Part shown: piece after piece, positions 36,262 to 45,976 of the stretch | Position numbering within the stretch: the first letter of the stretch is position 1 | How the letters are laid out: every line of letters starts with the position of its first letter | Program-made: the position numbers and the translations under genes | Assembly: GCA_018829205.1 (NCBI GenBank) | Contig: JAHJUE010000006.1 | Coordinates: 124,001 to 188,000, forward strand | Direction: 5' to 3' | DNA from: Bacteroidota bacterium | GTDB taxonomy: Bacteria > Bacteroidota > Ignavibacteria > Ignavibacteriales > Melioribacteraceae | DNA: 64,000 nucleotides | The notes under the pieces: model-generated | What the model was told of the DNA's origin: nothing | The model's database searches: none | Seen by the model: the letters and a program-made list of their open reading frames with translations, nothing else

Positions 36262-37071
36262 CTAATTTAAGCCTACAAGTTTTTCACTTAAACTCCAGAA
36301 ATAATTTATTAATCCGGAATCACTTGACGTTTCATTTTGTTCTTCAATTTTTTTATCCACAAAATATCTGCCTGTTATTTCCTTAACATCTTCAGATACT
36401 GCAAGGTATACTGAAGTCTCAGCCCCTTTTTCAAGAGAAGCTCCTGTTATATTAAAACCTTTCCTTAAAAGCTTGGTTGTAATAACTCCGGGATGCAGTG
36501 AATTTACTGTAGTTTTATAATTCATCAGTTTATCAGCCAGACCATTTGTGAACAATATATTGGCAAGTTTTGAAAGCGCGTAAGCTTCGTAGGCGTCATA
36601 ACTTTTTTTAGCATTAATGTAATCGATTTCTAAATTAGCTCTTTTATGCGCTACGGAACTGACATTAATAATTCTTGAAGGTTGTGAATTGGTTATTAAA
36701 TTCAGTAATAGATTTGTAAGAAGAAAAGGTGCAAGATGATTAACCGCAAAAGTTGTTTCAATTCCATCTGGGGTTAAAATTTTTTCATTCATATATAGGC
36801 CGGCGTTATTTATAAGAATATCAAGTCTATTGAACCTGCTTATTAAATTACCCGCCATTATTCTAACATCATCCATAATTGAAAAATCCGCGGTTACATA
36901 TTCAATATTATTATTTCCTGTAGCCGCAACAATATAATTAAGCGTATCAATACATTTTTTTTCGCTTCTGCCATGCAGAATTATTCGATGATTATACTTT
37001 GCCAGCTCAAAGGCGGTCTGCTTCCCTATTCCGTCCGTTGAGCCGGTAATTAATATATTTTTAATTTCCAA
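36262..37071 (-). CDS. Short-chain dehydrogenase/reductase
   Basis: 269 residues. Cofactor motif TGSTDGIG at the N-terminus with HGRSEK after the second strand, suggesting NADP(H); NNAG; and catalytic YALSK with an upstream Ser (NVSSVAH). Resembles the retinol dehydrogenase/WW-oxidoreductase-like branch. Substrate unknown. It is 17 bases downstream of the RND pump gene, so possibly in the same transcript. Confidence 0.9.
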   Translation of the reverse strand: MEIKNILITGSTDGIGKQTAFELAKYNHRIILHGRSEKKCIDTLNYIVAATGNNNIEYVTADFSIMDDVRIMAGNLISRFNRLDILINNAGLYMNEKILTPDGIETTFAVNHLAPFLLTNLLLNLITNSQPSRIINVSSVAHKRANLEIDYINAKKSYDAYEAYALSKLANILFTNGLADKLMNYKTTVNSLHPGVITTKLLRKGFNITGASLEKGAETSVYLAVSEDVKEITGRYFVDKKIEEQNETSSDSGLINYFWSLSEKLVGLN

Positions 37072-37088
37072 AATAAATTTCCTAATAT

Positions 37089-40000
37089 TTATTCAATTGT
37101 AACCTTATCGTAAATTACTACAGGTTCCATATCTTCGGGATTAACGTTTTTACCGAATAATTTATTTTTGATGAACACCTTTGTATCGTTTAATGTAAGC
37201 GCAAGTACGGGTAAAAATAGAAGTATAAACCCGGTGCCTATTAAAACTCCGTATGCCAGCGAGATAGCCATTGGAATTAGAAACTGCGCTTGAAAACTTT
37301 TTTCCAATATCAACGGGAAAAGTCCCAGAACTGTTGTAATTGTTGTTAACATAATAGCCCTGAACCTTTGTATTCCGGCATTAAAGGCAGCATCCTGAAC
37401 TTTAAGCCCTTCTAAAAGCAGCTGATTATATTTTGTTAGAAACACAACAGCATCGTTAATAACAACCCCCGAAAGAGCTACCATTCCCCACGCACTTAGA
37501 ATTGAAATAGGATGACCGTGAATTCCGTGTCCCCATGCAGCGCCCAGAAACGCCAAAGGAATCATCATTATTGTTAAAATCATTTGAGAGAATGATCTGA
37601 AATGAAGAATTAAAATTAATAAGATAACGGCAAAAGCAATACCGAAATATTTTTGAATTTCGGCAACGGCTTCATCACTGCCTCGTTGCTGACCCTGATA
37701 CTCAATTTTAACCCCCGGAAATTTGGATTTTATTTGAGGGATTATTTCTTCATTAATGTTTTCAAGAATTGGAGGAACGGGATCAAAAGGATTCAGCAAA
37801 TCCGCTTCCACTCTTACTTCACGGGAGCCGTTATATCTTTGAATATTAACAGGTCCGCGTTCCACGCTATAAGTTACAAGTTCCGTCAACGGGAACTCTC
37901 CTTTAGCGGTTTTGATTTTCATGTTTTCAAGTTTGCCTACATTTAACCTGTCTTCCTGAGGATATCTTACCCAAACTCTTATTTCGTCTTTTCCGTGCTG
38001 AAGACGCTGAATCTGTTCGCCGTAAAATCCCTGCCTCACCTGAGTGCTTATCTGGGCCTGAGTTAATCCCAAATAATAAGCATTAGGTTTTAGCTTTAGA
38101 AGAATTTCCTGTTTGCCCAACGCATTATTATCGGTAACATTTTTTAACGAAGAAATATTCTGAAGTTCTTCAATAAAAAATTCTTTTGCCAAATCCAGCT
38201 CTTTTAGGTTTTTACTGAGCAGGCTAACAGAAATCGGTTTACCGAATCTTTGAACTCCCCCAACCGTAAATTTGGAAGCTTCGGGAACGTCTCCGATTTT
38301 ATCTTTAATTTTTTTTACAATATCAAAACTAGAAATCGGGGCTCCTTCCATATCACGAAGCAGCACAAATATATTTCCCGCGTGCGAGCCTCTTTCGTTT
38401 CCGTTAAAGGAATTACCCAAGCCGACAAATGTATAGGTTACAAATGTATTTGTATCGGAGAACTCTTCTTCAAGTTCAGAGTTTACTTCCCAAACTTTTT
38501 CATCAAATGTTTTAAGAAATTCCATTGTTTGTTTTTCGCCGGAACCCGGGGTAAACGCCACATCAACGGAAAAGAAATCGAAAGTTACCGCCGGGAAAAA
38601 AGTCGTGCGTATAATTGTTCCTTTAATCATTCCCATTGTTATTAAAATTAATGCAATAGGCACAGTTACAACTATCCATCTCCATTTAATAATTTCCTTC
38701 AATATTTTTGCGTATAATTTATCCCGCAAAAATATAACAACAGCTTCGGTTTTTTCCTTTACCTTACCCGAACGCCGTTCTTTATTTCTTACTCTTAAAA
38801 TATGGGGACTAGAAAGGTGGGCCGGAAGAACAAAAAATGCTTCAAGAAGCGAGAAACCCAGACTAAAAATTACTATATATGCCATCTCTTTCATCATTTC
38901 CATACTGCCTTCAAGAAAAACAAGAGGCATAAACGCAACAATTGTGGTAGTAACGGATGTAAGTACCGCTCCTTTAACTTCCATAGTTCCGTCAATCGCG
39001 GCGCGTTTGGGACTTTTGCCCATTTCAAAATGAGTGAAAATATTTTCTGCGATTACAATTCCGTCATCGACAAGAATACCAATAACGAGTATCATCCCGA
39101 AAAGAGAAATCATGTTAATAGTTATACCCATTAGATTGGCTACGACAAACATCATCATAAATGAAGAAGGGATTCCCCACGCGACCCAAAGAGACAAACG
39201 GAAACTTAAAAAGAATGCAAGCGACATAACAACAAGAATAAGTCCAAATCCGCCGTTGTTAATTAGAAGATTTAATCTGCTTCTGAGCAGCTCCAAAAAA
39301 TTAAAAGTCAATTCAAGATTTACATTTGCGTGTTTGGCGTTAAACTCATCTTTATAGTTTTCTATATAATTAACAATATCTTCAAGATCTTCTTCTGCAA
39401 GTTTCTGTACAGATATAAAAATACCGGTTTTTCCGTTCATCAATGTAGCGCTGGATACATCTGCAAATTGAAGTTTCACATTAGCAACGTCTCTGATTCT
39501 TAAGAAACTGCCGTCAATATTGGCACGCAGAATTATTTCACCTATTATATTCGGATCAACGCTTCTTGAACGTGCTCGAATTAAAATTTCTTCTTCGTTT
39601 GATTTAATTTGTCCGGCTGAAAAATCCCTGTTGTTTTGTGAAATCGCTTGTGAGATTTGATCAATGGTTAATTTATATCTAAGTAGATTCTCCTCGGGAA
39701 CCTCAACTGATATTTCAAGATCCGGATAACCGCCAATATTTATCTGCGACATTTTCCCCGAAGCAAGAAAATCTTCTTCAATTTCATTAGCGTATTTTTT
39801 TAATGTTTGTAAATCAACATCGCCGGCTAAACCCAGTCTAGCCGCAGGGGTTGTTGTCCTTACTTTAAATACAGTCGGTTTTTCCGCGTCTACAGGAAAA
39901 GAGCTTATTCCGTCAACTGCATTTTTAACTTCGGTTAATGTTTCATCCAGGTCATATTCGCCTGTCGTTTCAATTCTTACCTGAGCAAAGTTCTCTGACG

Positions 40001-40253
40001 AATTCGATGTAATCTCTTTAATACCGACAATACCTCTAATCGATTCCTCAATAATCGATGTTACACCTTCTTCCATTTCTTTAGGCGAAGCTCCCGGGTA
40101 CGAAACGGAAACATTTATAAAACGCGATTTACTTTCCGGGAAAAAAGATTTTTTCATAGAAAGAAGACTTAGTCCGCCGGCCAGTACCGCAAAAGCAATA
40201 ATTATATTAGCATAAAAAGGATATTTTACAAAAGTCGTTAATAATTTTTTCAT
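37089..40253 (-). CDS. RND-family efflux pump inner-membrane subunit
   Basis: 1054 residues, the AcrB-type length, with 12 membrane helices in two halves and two large periplasmic loops. Motifs: GILVDDGIVIAENIFTHFE (helix 4 proton-relay aspartates) and VVINDAVVFLTKYNQ in the second half. The paired aspartates favour the HAE-type (organic substrate) group over metal exporters. The adaptor gene lies 38 bases upstream on the same strand. No TolC-like outer-membrane gene is in the window. Confidence 0.93.
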   Translation of the reverse strand: MKKLLTTFVKYPFYANIIIAFAVLAGGLSLLSMKKSFFPESKSRFINVSVSYPGASPKEMEEGVTSIIEESIRGIVGIKEITSNSSENFAQVRIETTGEYDLDETLTEVKNAVDGISSFPVDAEKPTVFKVRTTTPAARLGLAGDVDLQTLKKYANEIEEDFLASGKMSQINIGGYPDLEISVEVPEENLLRYKLTIDQISQAISQNNRDFSAGQIKSNEEEILIRARSRSVDPNIIGEIILRANIDGSFLRIRDVANVKLQFADVSSATLMNGKTGIFISVQKLAEEDLEDIVNYIENYKDEFNAKHANVNLELTFNFLELLRSRLNLLINNGGFGLILVVMSLAFFLSFRLSLWVAWGIPSSFMMMFVVANLMGITINMISLFGMILVIGILVDDGIVIAENIFTHFEMGKSPKRAAIDGTMEVKGAVLTSVTTTIVAFMPLVFLEGSMEMMKEMAYIVIFSLGFSLLEAFFVLPAHLSSPHILRVRNKERRSGKVKEKTEAVVIFLRDKLYAKILKEIIKWRWIVVTVPIALILITMGMIKGTIIRTTFFPAVTFDFFSVDVAFTPGSGEKQTMEFLKTFDEKVWEVNSELEEEFSDTNTFVTYTFVGLGNSFNGNERGSHAGNIFVLLRDMEGAPISSFDIVKKIKDKIGDVPEASKFTVGGVQRFGKPISVSLLSKNLKELDLAKEFFIEELQNISSLKNVTDNNALGKQEILLKLKPNAYYLGLTQAQISTQVRQGFYGEQIQRLQHGKDEIRVWVRYPQEDRLNVGKLENMKIKTAKGEFPLTELVTYSVERGPVNIQRYNGSREVRVEADLLNPFDPVPPILENINEEIIPQIKSKFPGVKIEYQGQQRGSDEAVAEIQKYFGIAFAVILLILILHFRSFSQMILTIMMIPLAFLGAAWGHGIHGHPISILSAWGMVALSGVVINDAVVFLTKYNQLLLEGLKVQDAAFNAGIQRFRAIMLTTITTVLGLFPLILEKSFQAQFLIPMAISLAYGVLIGTGFILLFLPVLALTLNDTKVFIKNKLFGKNVNPEDMEPVVIYDKVTIE

Positions 40254-40291
40254 ATATTATTCCGGTTGTATTAATAGGTGATGCTCAAAAT

Positions 40292-41416
40292 TTATTTAAT
40301 AATTTCCACCTTGGTATTTTCTCTTGCGTTAACAAGAGGCTCAATAACAATTTCAATCCCTTCATCAAGTCCGTTAAAAAACAAAGTGCGTTCATTAATT
40401 TTCTTTATAACTATTTCTGCTTTGGAAAGCCTATTATCTTTAATTACAAAAACTTCGTTGCTGTTAAAGACGGCGCTTCTTTGAATTTCCATAACATTGT
40501 TAAGTTTAATTCCTTTAAATTCGGCAACCAGGTACTGACCTTTGTATAACTGCTTTGAACTAATTGACTGGAGGCTTACATAAACATTTATAGATTGAGT
40601 ATTAACATCAACATCCTGAGATTTCCTAATTAATTTCCCCTGCCATTTTTCCGTGCCGTCTTCGTTATACACTGTAACCGCTTCGCCGACCCTTATCCAT
40701 TTAGCATCGTTAATTTCCATAGGAACTTCCATCTCAAGATCTTCTGTATTAATAATTCTGCCCAATACCGCACCGGGATTTGCAATTGCTCCTACCTGCA
40801 TATTAACTTCGGTAATTGCGCCGTTAAACGGCGCATATATATTATATTTCTTTAACCTAAGTTCATCACCTTTAATTGAATAGTATTCGCTTAAAATATT
40901 TCTTGTAGAAACAAAAACTTTCACCTGCGAAGAATTTAAATCAGGCAGTGAAGGCAGATCATTTTCAATATTTATATTTACAAGAAACGCGGACCATTTT
41001 TCATATTGATCCGGAAAACTAGTTTTAAATTCGGGGAGTGATGACGCTACTTTATTTAGGAATGTACTCTTGCGTGATTTTAAATTTAATTCCGCTTCTT
41101 TGTCATAAATTTTTATTAGAAGATCGCCTTCTTTAAAAACTTCGCCTCGTTTAAAATCAATTTGACCGGTAAGAATTTTGCCTGAAACTTCGGCGCTGAT
41201 TACAATTTCGGATTTTGAAAGTAGCCTGCCTCCGACTTTAATTTTAGTTTCCAAACTTGCATAATTTATTGGCGCCGCTTTAACGAATCTTACAATTTCT
41301 TCAGGAATTGATTTCGGCGGATCTTTTTTCATTCCGCTTAAAAAACTCATCGAGAAAAATGAAAACGCAATTATAGCTAATCCCGATAAAATAATAATCA
41401 ATTTACGCTTGTTCAT
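40292..41416 (-). CDS. RND efflux periplasmic adaptor (membrane fusion protein)
   Basis: 374 residues: N-terminal membrane anchor (about 6-26), split lipoyl-like domain (GGRLLSKSEIVISAEVSGKI ... YNIYAPFNGAITE), alpha hairpin between, then beta-barrel and membrane-proximal domains (VPMEINDAKWIRVGE, KGQYLVAEFKG). It links the RND pump to an outer-membrane channel. First gene of the pump operon. Confidence 0.92.
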   Translation of the reverse strand: MNKRKLIIILSGLAIIAFSFFSMSFLSGMKKDPPKSIPEEIVRFVKAAPINYASLETKIKVGGRLLSKSEIVISAEVSGKILTGQIDFKRGEVFKEGDLLIKIYDKEAELNLKSRKSTFLNKVASSLPEFKTSFPDQYEKWSAFLVNINIENDLPSLPDLNSSQVKVFVSTRNILSEYYSIKGDELRLKKYNIYAPFNGAITEVNMQVGAIANPGAVLGRIINTEDLEMEVPMEINDAKWIRVGEAVTVYNEDGTEKWQGKLIRKSQDVDVNTQSINVYVSLQSISSKQLYKGQYLVAEFKGIKLNNVMEIQRSAVFNSNEVFVIKDNRLSKAEIVIKKINERTLFFNGLDEGIEIVIEPLVNARENTKVEIIK

Positions 41417-41588
41417 AATTTTTCCTATTTCTGATATAATAAATAATTTTGGTTTTGACGGAATAAAATTCTAAAAGTTTAATAATATTTGAAACGATAA
41501 AATACTCAGTAGGATTAAACCGATATATTGATGAATAAGAATAAACAAATCCAAATAAAATTAGATGGTTAAGTTATGTTTTATTGCA

Positions 41589-42743
41589 TCAACTTTCATA
41601 ATAAACTCTTGGCACCCTGGTATTAATGTTTGTAAGTATCTCATAAGGAATAGTACCCGCCCATGATGCTAATTCCTCGCATGTTAAGTTATTCTTATCA
41701 TTTCCGCCTACAAGTATTACTTCATCGTCGTTGTAAGCGCTGTCATTATCTATATTTACAACAATTTGATCCATTGATATAGTTCCGATTACGGGATATT
41801 TTTTCTCTCTTATAATTACATTGGCTTTGCCCGACATGCTGCGAAAATATCCGTCTCCGTATCCAACAGGCACGGTAACGGCTCGGATATTATGATCGGT
41901 TTCCCATGTTGAGCCGTAACCAACAGGGTGTCCAGGTTTTATAACCTTAAAATATACCACTCTTGATTTCCAGGTAAGCGCAGGTTTTACAGTAACTGAT
42001 TTTACTATTTTAGCCGATGGATAAACTCCGAAAAGCAGTATTCCGGGACGCACCATATCCATATTTGCCTCCGGTATTTGAAGTATTGCGCCCGAGTTAG
42101 AAATATGTCTTACCGGATTGGGCAGGGAATGTTTTTCAAAAAAATATAACACATCATAAAATCTTTCGAGTTGTAATTTTGAATATGTTAAATTACCGCT
42201 GTCAGAATTCGCGAAATGAGAATATATGCCTTCAATAAAAATGTTTTTATATTTTATTGCAACTTCAAGAAATTTATGAGCATTGTAATAATGAACACCT
42301 ATCCTTTCCAAACCGGTATCAATCTTTAAATGTACTTTGGCAATTGTATTTAGTTTTTCTGCCGCTTCGTTTATTTGAATAAGTTTGTCAATTGAGGAGG
42401 CAGTAATAGTTAAATCATATTTTAAAAAATGAGGAATTTGATTTCCAAATATTCCTCCTAAAACAAGTATCGGCGTTTTAATTCCTTCATGCCTTAATAA
42501 AATAGCTTCTTCAAGAAATGCGACGCCAATATATTCGGCATTATGTTTTTCAAAAAATTTTGATATTTCTACAAGTCCGTGTCCGTAAGCGTTTGCTTTT
42601 AAAATTGGCATTACCTTTGTGACACCGACAAATTTTTTAATAGCGGCGAAATTATCTTTAAGGGAATCTAAATTCACTTCAACATTTGTAGGGCGCAGAA
42701 CATCGCTGCTTGTAACCGTAGAATTATTTATTTGGTTTTTCAA
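41589..42743 (-). CDS. alr: Alanine racemase
   Basis: 384 residues. PLP enzyme making D-alanine for peptidoglycan. PLP lysine K49 in MPILKANAYGHG; second catalytic Tyr in VGYGSTWET; IGTISMDQIVV and PVGYGDGYFRS are also family signatures. Own transcription unit with 171 bases before the pump operon. Confidence 0.96.
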   Translation of the reverse strand: MKNQINNSTVTSSDVLRPTNVEVNLDSLKDNFAAIKKFVGVTKVMPILKANAYGHGLVEISKFFEKHNAEYIGVAFLEEAILLRHEGIKTPILVLGGIFGNQIPHFLKYDLTITASSIDKLIQINEAAEKLNTIAKVHLKIDTGLERIGVHYYNAHKFLEVAIKYKNIFIEGIYSHFANSDSGNLTYSKLQLERFYDVLYFFEKHSLPNPVRHISNSGAILQIPEANMDMVRPGILLFGVYPSAKIVKSVTVKPALTWKSRVVYFKVIKPGHPVGYGSTWETDHNIRAVTVPVGYGDGYFRSMSGKANVIIREKKYPVIGTISMDQIVVNIDNDSAYNDDEVILVGGNDKNNLTCEELASWAGTIPYEILTNINTRVPRVYYES

Positions 42744-42798
42744 TACTTCTCAATTGATTAAATATAAGTTGTAAATATAATTCCGCAGAATAACTTTA

Positions 42799-43218
42799 TC
42801 ACTTATTATATTTATTAAAAATTGTTTTAACGGAAAAGGTTATAATTTGTTTTAGTATTTTAATATCAACATCGGACAGCGTTTTTATATATAAACATGC
42901 TTTGCTTGTTTTATGTTTTCCAAGTTTACTTAATTGATCTTGTAACTTATTAAAACCTGACATTATATAAATTGTTATATTTTGCTTTCTAGGTGAGAGC
43001 CCGGTTAAAAACCATTTACCTTCTCTGCCGCTTTCATATTTGTAATGATTAACGCCGAATCCAATAATACTGTCCCCCCACATTTTCGGTTCGGCGTTAG
43101 TAATCTTTTTCATTAACTCCAGAATTTTTATACAATCTTCCTTTTTACTAATATCAATAATGCCGTTCAGAAAAGCGTCAATATTACCATCATTTTGTTT
43201 TGTTTTTAATTCAGACAT
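42799..43218 (-). CDS. DUF1801-family protein
   Basis: 139 residues. The block KMWGDSIIGFGVNHYKYESGREGKWFLTG...R..NITIYIM and the C-terminal KACLYIKTLSDVDIKIL are typical of DUF1801 (YdhG/YjbR-like) proteins. Function unknown. Between alr and the divergent signalling genes. Confidence 0.85.
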   Translation of the reverse strand: MSELKTKQNDGNIDAFLNGIIDISKKEDCIKILELMKKITNAEPKMWGDSIIGFGVNHYKYESGREGKWFLTGLSPRKQNITIYIMSGFNKLQDQLSKLGKHKTSKACLYIKTLSDVDIKILKQIITFSVKTIFNKYNK

Positions 43219-43500
43219 ACTATCAACTTATATTTAAAATTGCTTTATTAAATTAAAAAAAAATAGCGTTTATTTTTCAAAAAAAATTTGCGTTTAAAAT
43301 TAATTTATAGCGTTAATTACTTCTAAGAAAATGTTTTAGAGACCGGTAAATAAGTACTTCTATGTCGCTTTGTCCAACACTTATTTAAAACTTTTGCTGG
43401 ACTAAAACAATTATTTCATTATATTCATACTTCAATTCAGACAATGAATCCATTTTGATAATCTGGCAAACAGAACTGGCAAATAAAAAAGCGAGCATAC

Positions 43501-43914
43501 ATGGAAAATTTCAATCTTGAAATCAAACTTCCCAAAATTCCGGATATTGAGTTAGTCGCACTTGAAGGCCTTCAGATAATGGGAGGGCATCTGGGAATTT
43601 CGGAAGACAAAATAGGTGAAGCAAAAATTATTGTTACGGAAGCCGTTATTAACGGGCTTGAACATTCAGGCGATAATACACCTTATGTTAACGTTGAATT
43701 TAAAATGACTAAACAAAAATTAATAATTCTTGTAACTGATTATGGTAAGGGGTTTGAACCTGAAAGTATTGAAGATCCCAAAATAAAAGAAAAGATTTCC
43801 AGCACTAATAAACGAGGCTGGGGTTTAAAGTTAATGCAGTCAATGTCTGACGATTTTATAATTGAGACCGGATCTACCGGTACCAAAATTACCATAGTTA
43901 AAAATTTAGTTTAA
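43501..43914 (+). CDS. RsbW-like anti-sigma/STAS serine kinase (GHKL ATPase)
   Basis: 137 residues. N box [24 protein letters not shown] and [11 protein letters not shown] form the ATP site of an RsbW-type kinase. It is 12 bases before a STAS gene, the classic kinase/substrate pair of a partner-switching module, here with the kinase first. It begins the signalling island. Confidence 0.92.
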   Translation: MENFNLEIKLPKIPDIELVALEGLQIMGGHLGISEDKIGEAKIIVTEAVINGLEHSGDNTPYVNVEFKMTKQKLIILVTDYGKGFEPESIEDPKIKEKISSTNKRGWGLKLMQSMSDDFIIETGSTGTKITIVKNLV

Positions 43915-43926
43915 GAGGGTACGAAT

Positions 43927-44271
43927 ATGATAAATGAATTTAAACTTCAATCCGAGTTAAAAAATAATTGTTTAGTAATTGATACTTTCGGTTATATAAA
44001 TAACGTAGGCGGTCAAAAAATTGTAGACGAATTTAAAGAGCATAGTCAAAATGGAATTAATAATATTGTGCTGAACTTAAAAGAAACTAAAATTGTAAAC
44101 TCAATCGGTATTTCTTTTATCATAGAAATTATCGAATCGCTTAACGATTCCGAAGGTAAATTAATCTTTGCGAATTTAGACCCGACAATTGAAAAAACTT
44201 TTACTATAATGGGACTTTTTCAATACGCGAATAAGGCGGATAATGTTGATGAAGCGTTAAAACTTATATAG
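43927..44271 (+). CDS. STAS-domain anti-anti-sigma factor
   Basis: 114 residues, one STAS domain. The phosphorylatable Ser is probably Ser59 in KIVNSIGISF, the position of the DSSGL serine in SpoIIAA/RsbV. It would be phosphorylated by the preceding kinase and reset by one or more of the SpoIIE-type phosphatases that follow. RBS gagggta precedes ATG. What it controls is not visible here. Confidence 0.92.
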   Translation: MINEFKLQSELKNNCLVIDTFGYINNVGGQKIVDEFKEHSQNGINNIVLNLKETKIVNSIGISFIIEIIESLNDSEGKLIFANLDPTIEKTFTIMGLFQYANKADNVDEALKLI

Positions 44272-44329
44272 TTTATTAATTACTAATATTTTTTGGGGGA
44301 AAAAGATATTATAATAATTTGAGGTACTT

Positions 44330-45925
44330 ATTTTTGAGTCTCAGGAAATTCTTTCGAAGCTGACTTTACAGATAAATTCTTTTCAAGATGGATTTAGACT
44401 GCTTTCAAAATCCGCTTCTATTAACGAACTTGCCGAAAAATTCGCGAGAATTATTAAAGGTACTTTCCTGATTACCGATATTAATTTATTTCATAAGAAT
44501 AAAATCAACTCATCCTGGGTAAAATTATATTCTAAAAATAATAAATCCGAAGCAATACTTGATCAATTTGATAATTATAATAATTATAGAATAAATAACG
44601 TTGACAACTATTTAACGGTTAAAATTCCGCTTACCGACGGAACCTCCTTTGCTCTTATAATAAGTTCGAAGTTGAATAAATCAGCATTCACTGAATTTGA
44701 CAAAATCACGCTTCAGATTTTCATCCAGCTTCTCGATAACGCTTATCAGTCCTATCTATATCTTAAGAAAGAAAAACAATTAATTTTTTCGCTTAATCAC
44801 AGACTTGTACAATTAAATAGTTTGATTGATACCGGTATTGAAATTTCAAAACTTGAGAATAATAATCAACTGCTTGAACTCGCTTTAGAAAGAGTTGTCG
44901 CTTTAACTAATGCCTCAAAAGGAATATTAAGAATCTTTAAAGAAAAAAAAGTTCTTGGAAGTTTCAGACTGCCTAATAATATAGAAATCTCGGATGTTCT
45001 TAATTCATTCAATAAAATTGAAACCTCAGTTGAATACAGAGGATATTCCTATATTGTTACCCTGGCAGATAAAGAAAGCAGAAAAGGATTTGTAGAATTT
45101 GATGAAACCGATGAAGCGTTATTATCCGCGTTTGCCAGACAAGTTTCGGGCGCTGTTGAAAACAGACAGCTTCATAAAGAAGCGCTTGAAAATGAAACTA
45201 TTAAAAAAGAATTATCCGTCGCTTCATCCATTCAAAGAAAAATACTTCCGGAAAAACTTCCTGAAATTCATGGCTATGATTTAAACGGAATCAATATCCC
45301 GTCAAAGGAAGTGGGAGGCGATTATTATGACTGCATTAAATTAAACGACGGAAGGTTCGCTTTAATTATTGCAGATGTCGCGGGGAAAGGCGTTCCCGCA
45401 TCATTGCTCGTAAGCACTCTTAACGCGTCACTCCGTTCTTATCTAGATATGCAGATACCGCTTGCTGAAATTGCGGTTAAAATAAATAAACTAATTTATA
45501 ACTCCTCACCGCCCGATAAATTCATTACCTTTTTCATTTCCATACTTAATCCTGTTAACGGTGAATTAGAAATTATTAATGCCGGTCATAATCCTAGTTT
45601 AATTTTAAGAAGTGATAATAAAATTCAGAAAATTGAGGCCGGCGGTGTTGCATTCGGAATGTTTGACCTGGGACTTCCTTTCGACGGCGAAAAATTGTTC
45701 CTTAACCCGGGTGAAAAATTATTGCTGTTTACAGACGGTATTCCCGAAGCAATGAATAAAAATGATGTTGAATATTCCGACGAAAGACTGGAATCATTTT
45801 TAATTAATAATAACAACTGCAACGCGAACGACTTTATTAATAATTTGGTTTCCGATGTAAGAACACATACTGAAGATACTCCGCAAAGCGATGATATTAC
45901 TGCCCTGTTCCTTATTAGAAAATAA
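44330..45925 (+). CDS. Tandem GAF-like sensor with SpoIIE/RsbU-type PP2C phosphatase, non-standard start
   Basis: The frame is open and coding-like from 44318, but no ATG, GTG or TTG occurs before TTG 44672. A start there would cut off about 114 residues of good protein. ATT at 44330, 5 bases after gagg, is the best candidate, giving 531 residues. N-terminal GAF-like domain about 15-150, second GAF about 165-295 (NNQLLELALERVVALTNASKG), then phosphatase: SVASSIQRKILPEKLPEI, GGDYYD, ADVAGKGVPASLL, AGHNPS, FTDGIPEA, SDDITALFL. Cytoplasmic. A base error at the 5' end could also explain the missing start. It follows the kinase/STAS pair. Confidence 0.85.
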   Translation: MFESQEILSKLTLQINSFQDGFRLLSKSASINELAEKFARIIKGTFLITDINLFHKNKINSSWVKLYSKNNKSEAILDQFDNYNNYRINNVDNYLTVKIPLTDGTSFALIISSKLNKSAFTEFDKITLQIFIQLLDNAYQSYLYLKKEKQLIFSLNHRLVQLNSLIDTGIEISKLENNNQLLELALERVVALTNASKGILRIFKEKKVLGSFRLPNNIEISDVLNSFNKIETSVEYRGYSYIVTLADKESRKGFVEFDETDEALLSAFARQVSGAVENRQLHKEALENETIKKELSVASSIQRKILPEKLPEIHGYDLNGINIPSKEVGGDYYDCIKLNDGRFALIIADVAGKGVPASLLVSTLNASLRSYLDMQIPLAEIAVKINKLIYNSSPPDKFITFFISILNPVNGELEIINAGHNPSLILRSDNKIQKIEAGGVAFGMFDLGLPFDGEKLFLNPGEKLLLFTDGIPEAMNKNDVEYSDERLESFLINNNNCNANDFINNLVSDVRTHTEDTPQSDDITALFLIRK

Positions 45926-45976
45926 AATTTTTATAAATAAATGAGACTTAATGTCACTTTCAAAACGGAGTGAGGA

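Noticed and set aside
38250-39357. Several open frames of 107-142 codons on the plus strand opposite the RND pump gene
   Set aside because: They overlap each other and lie antisense to a clear, full-length pump gene; composition is that of a reverse frame. No domain recognised.
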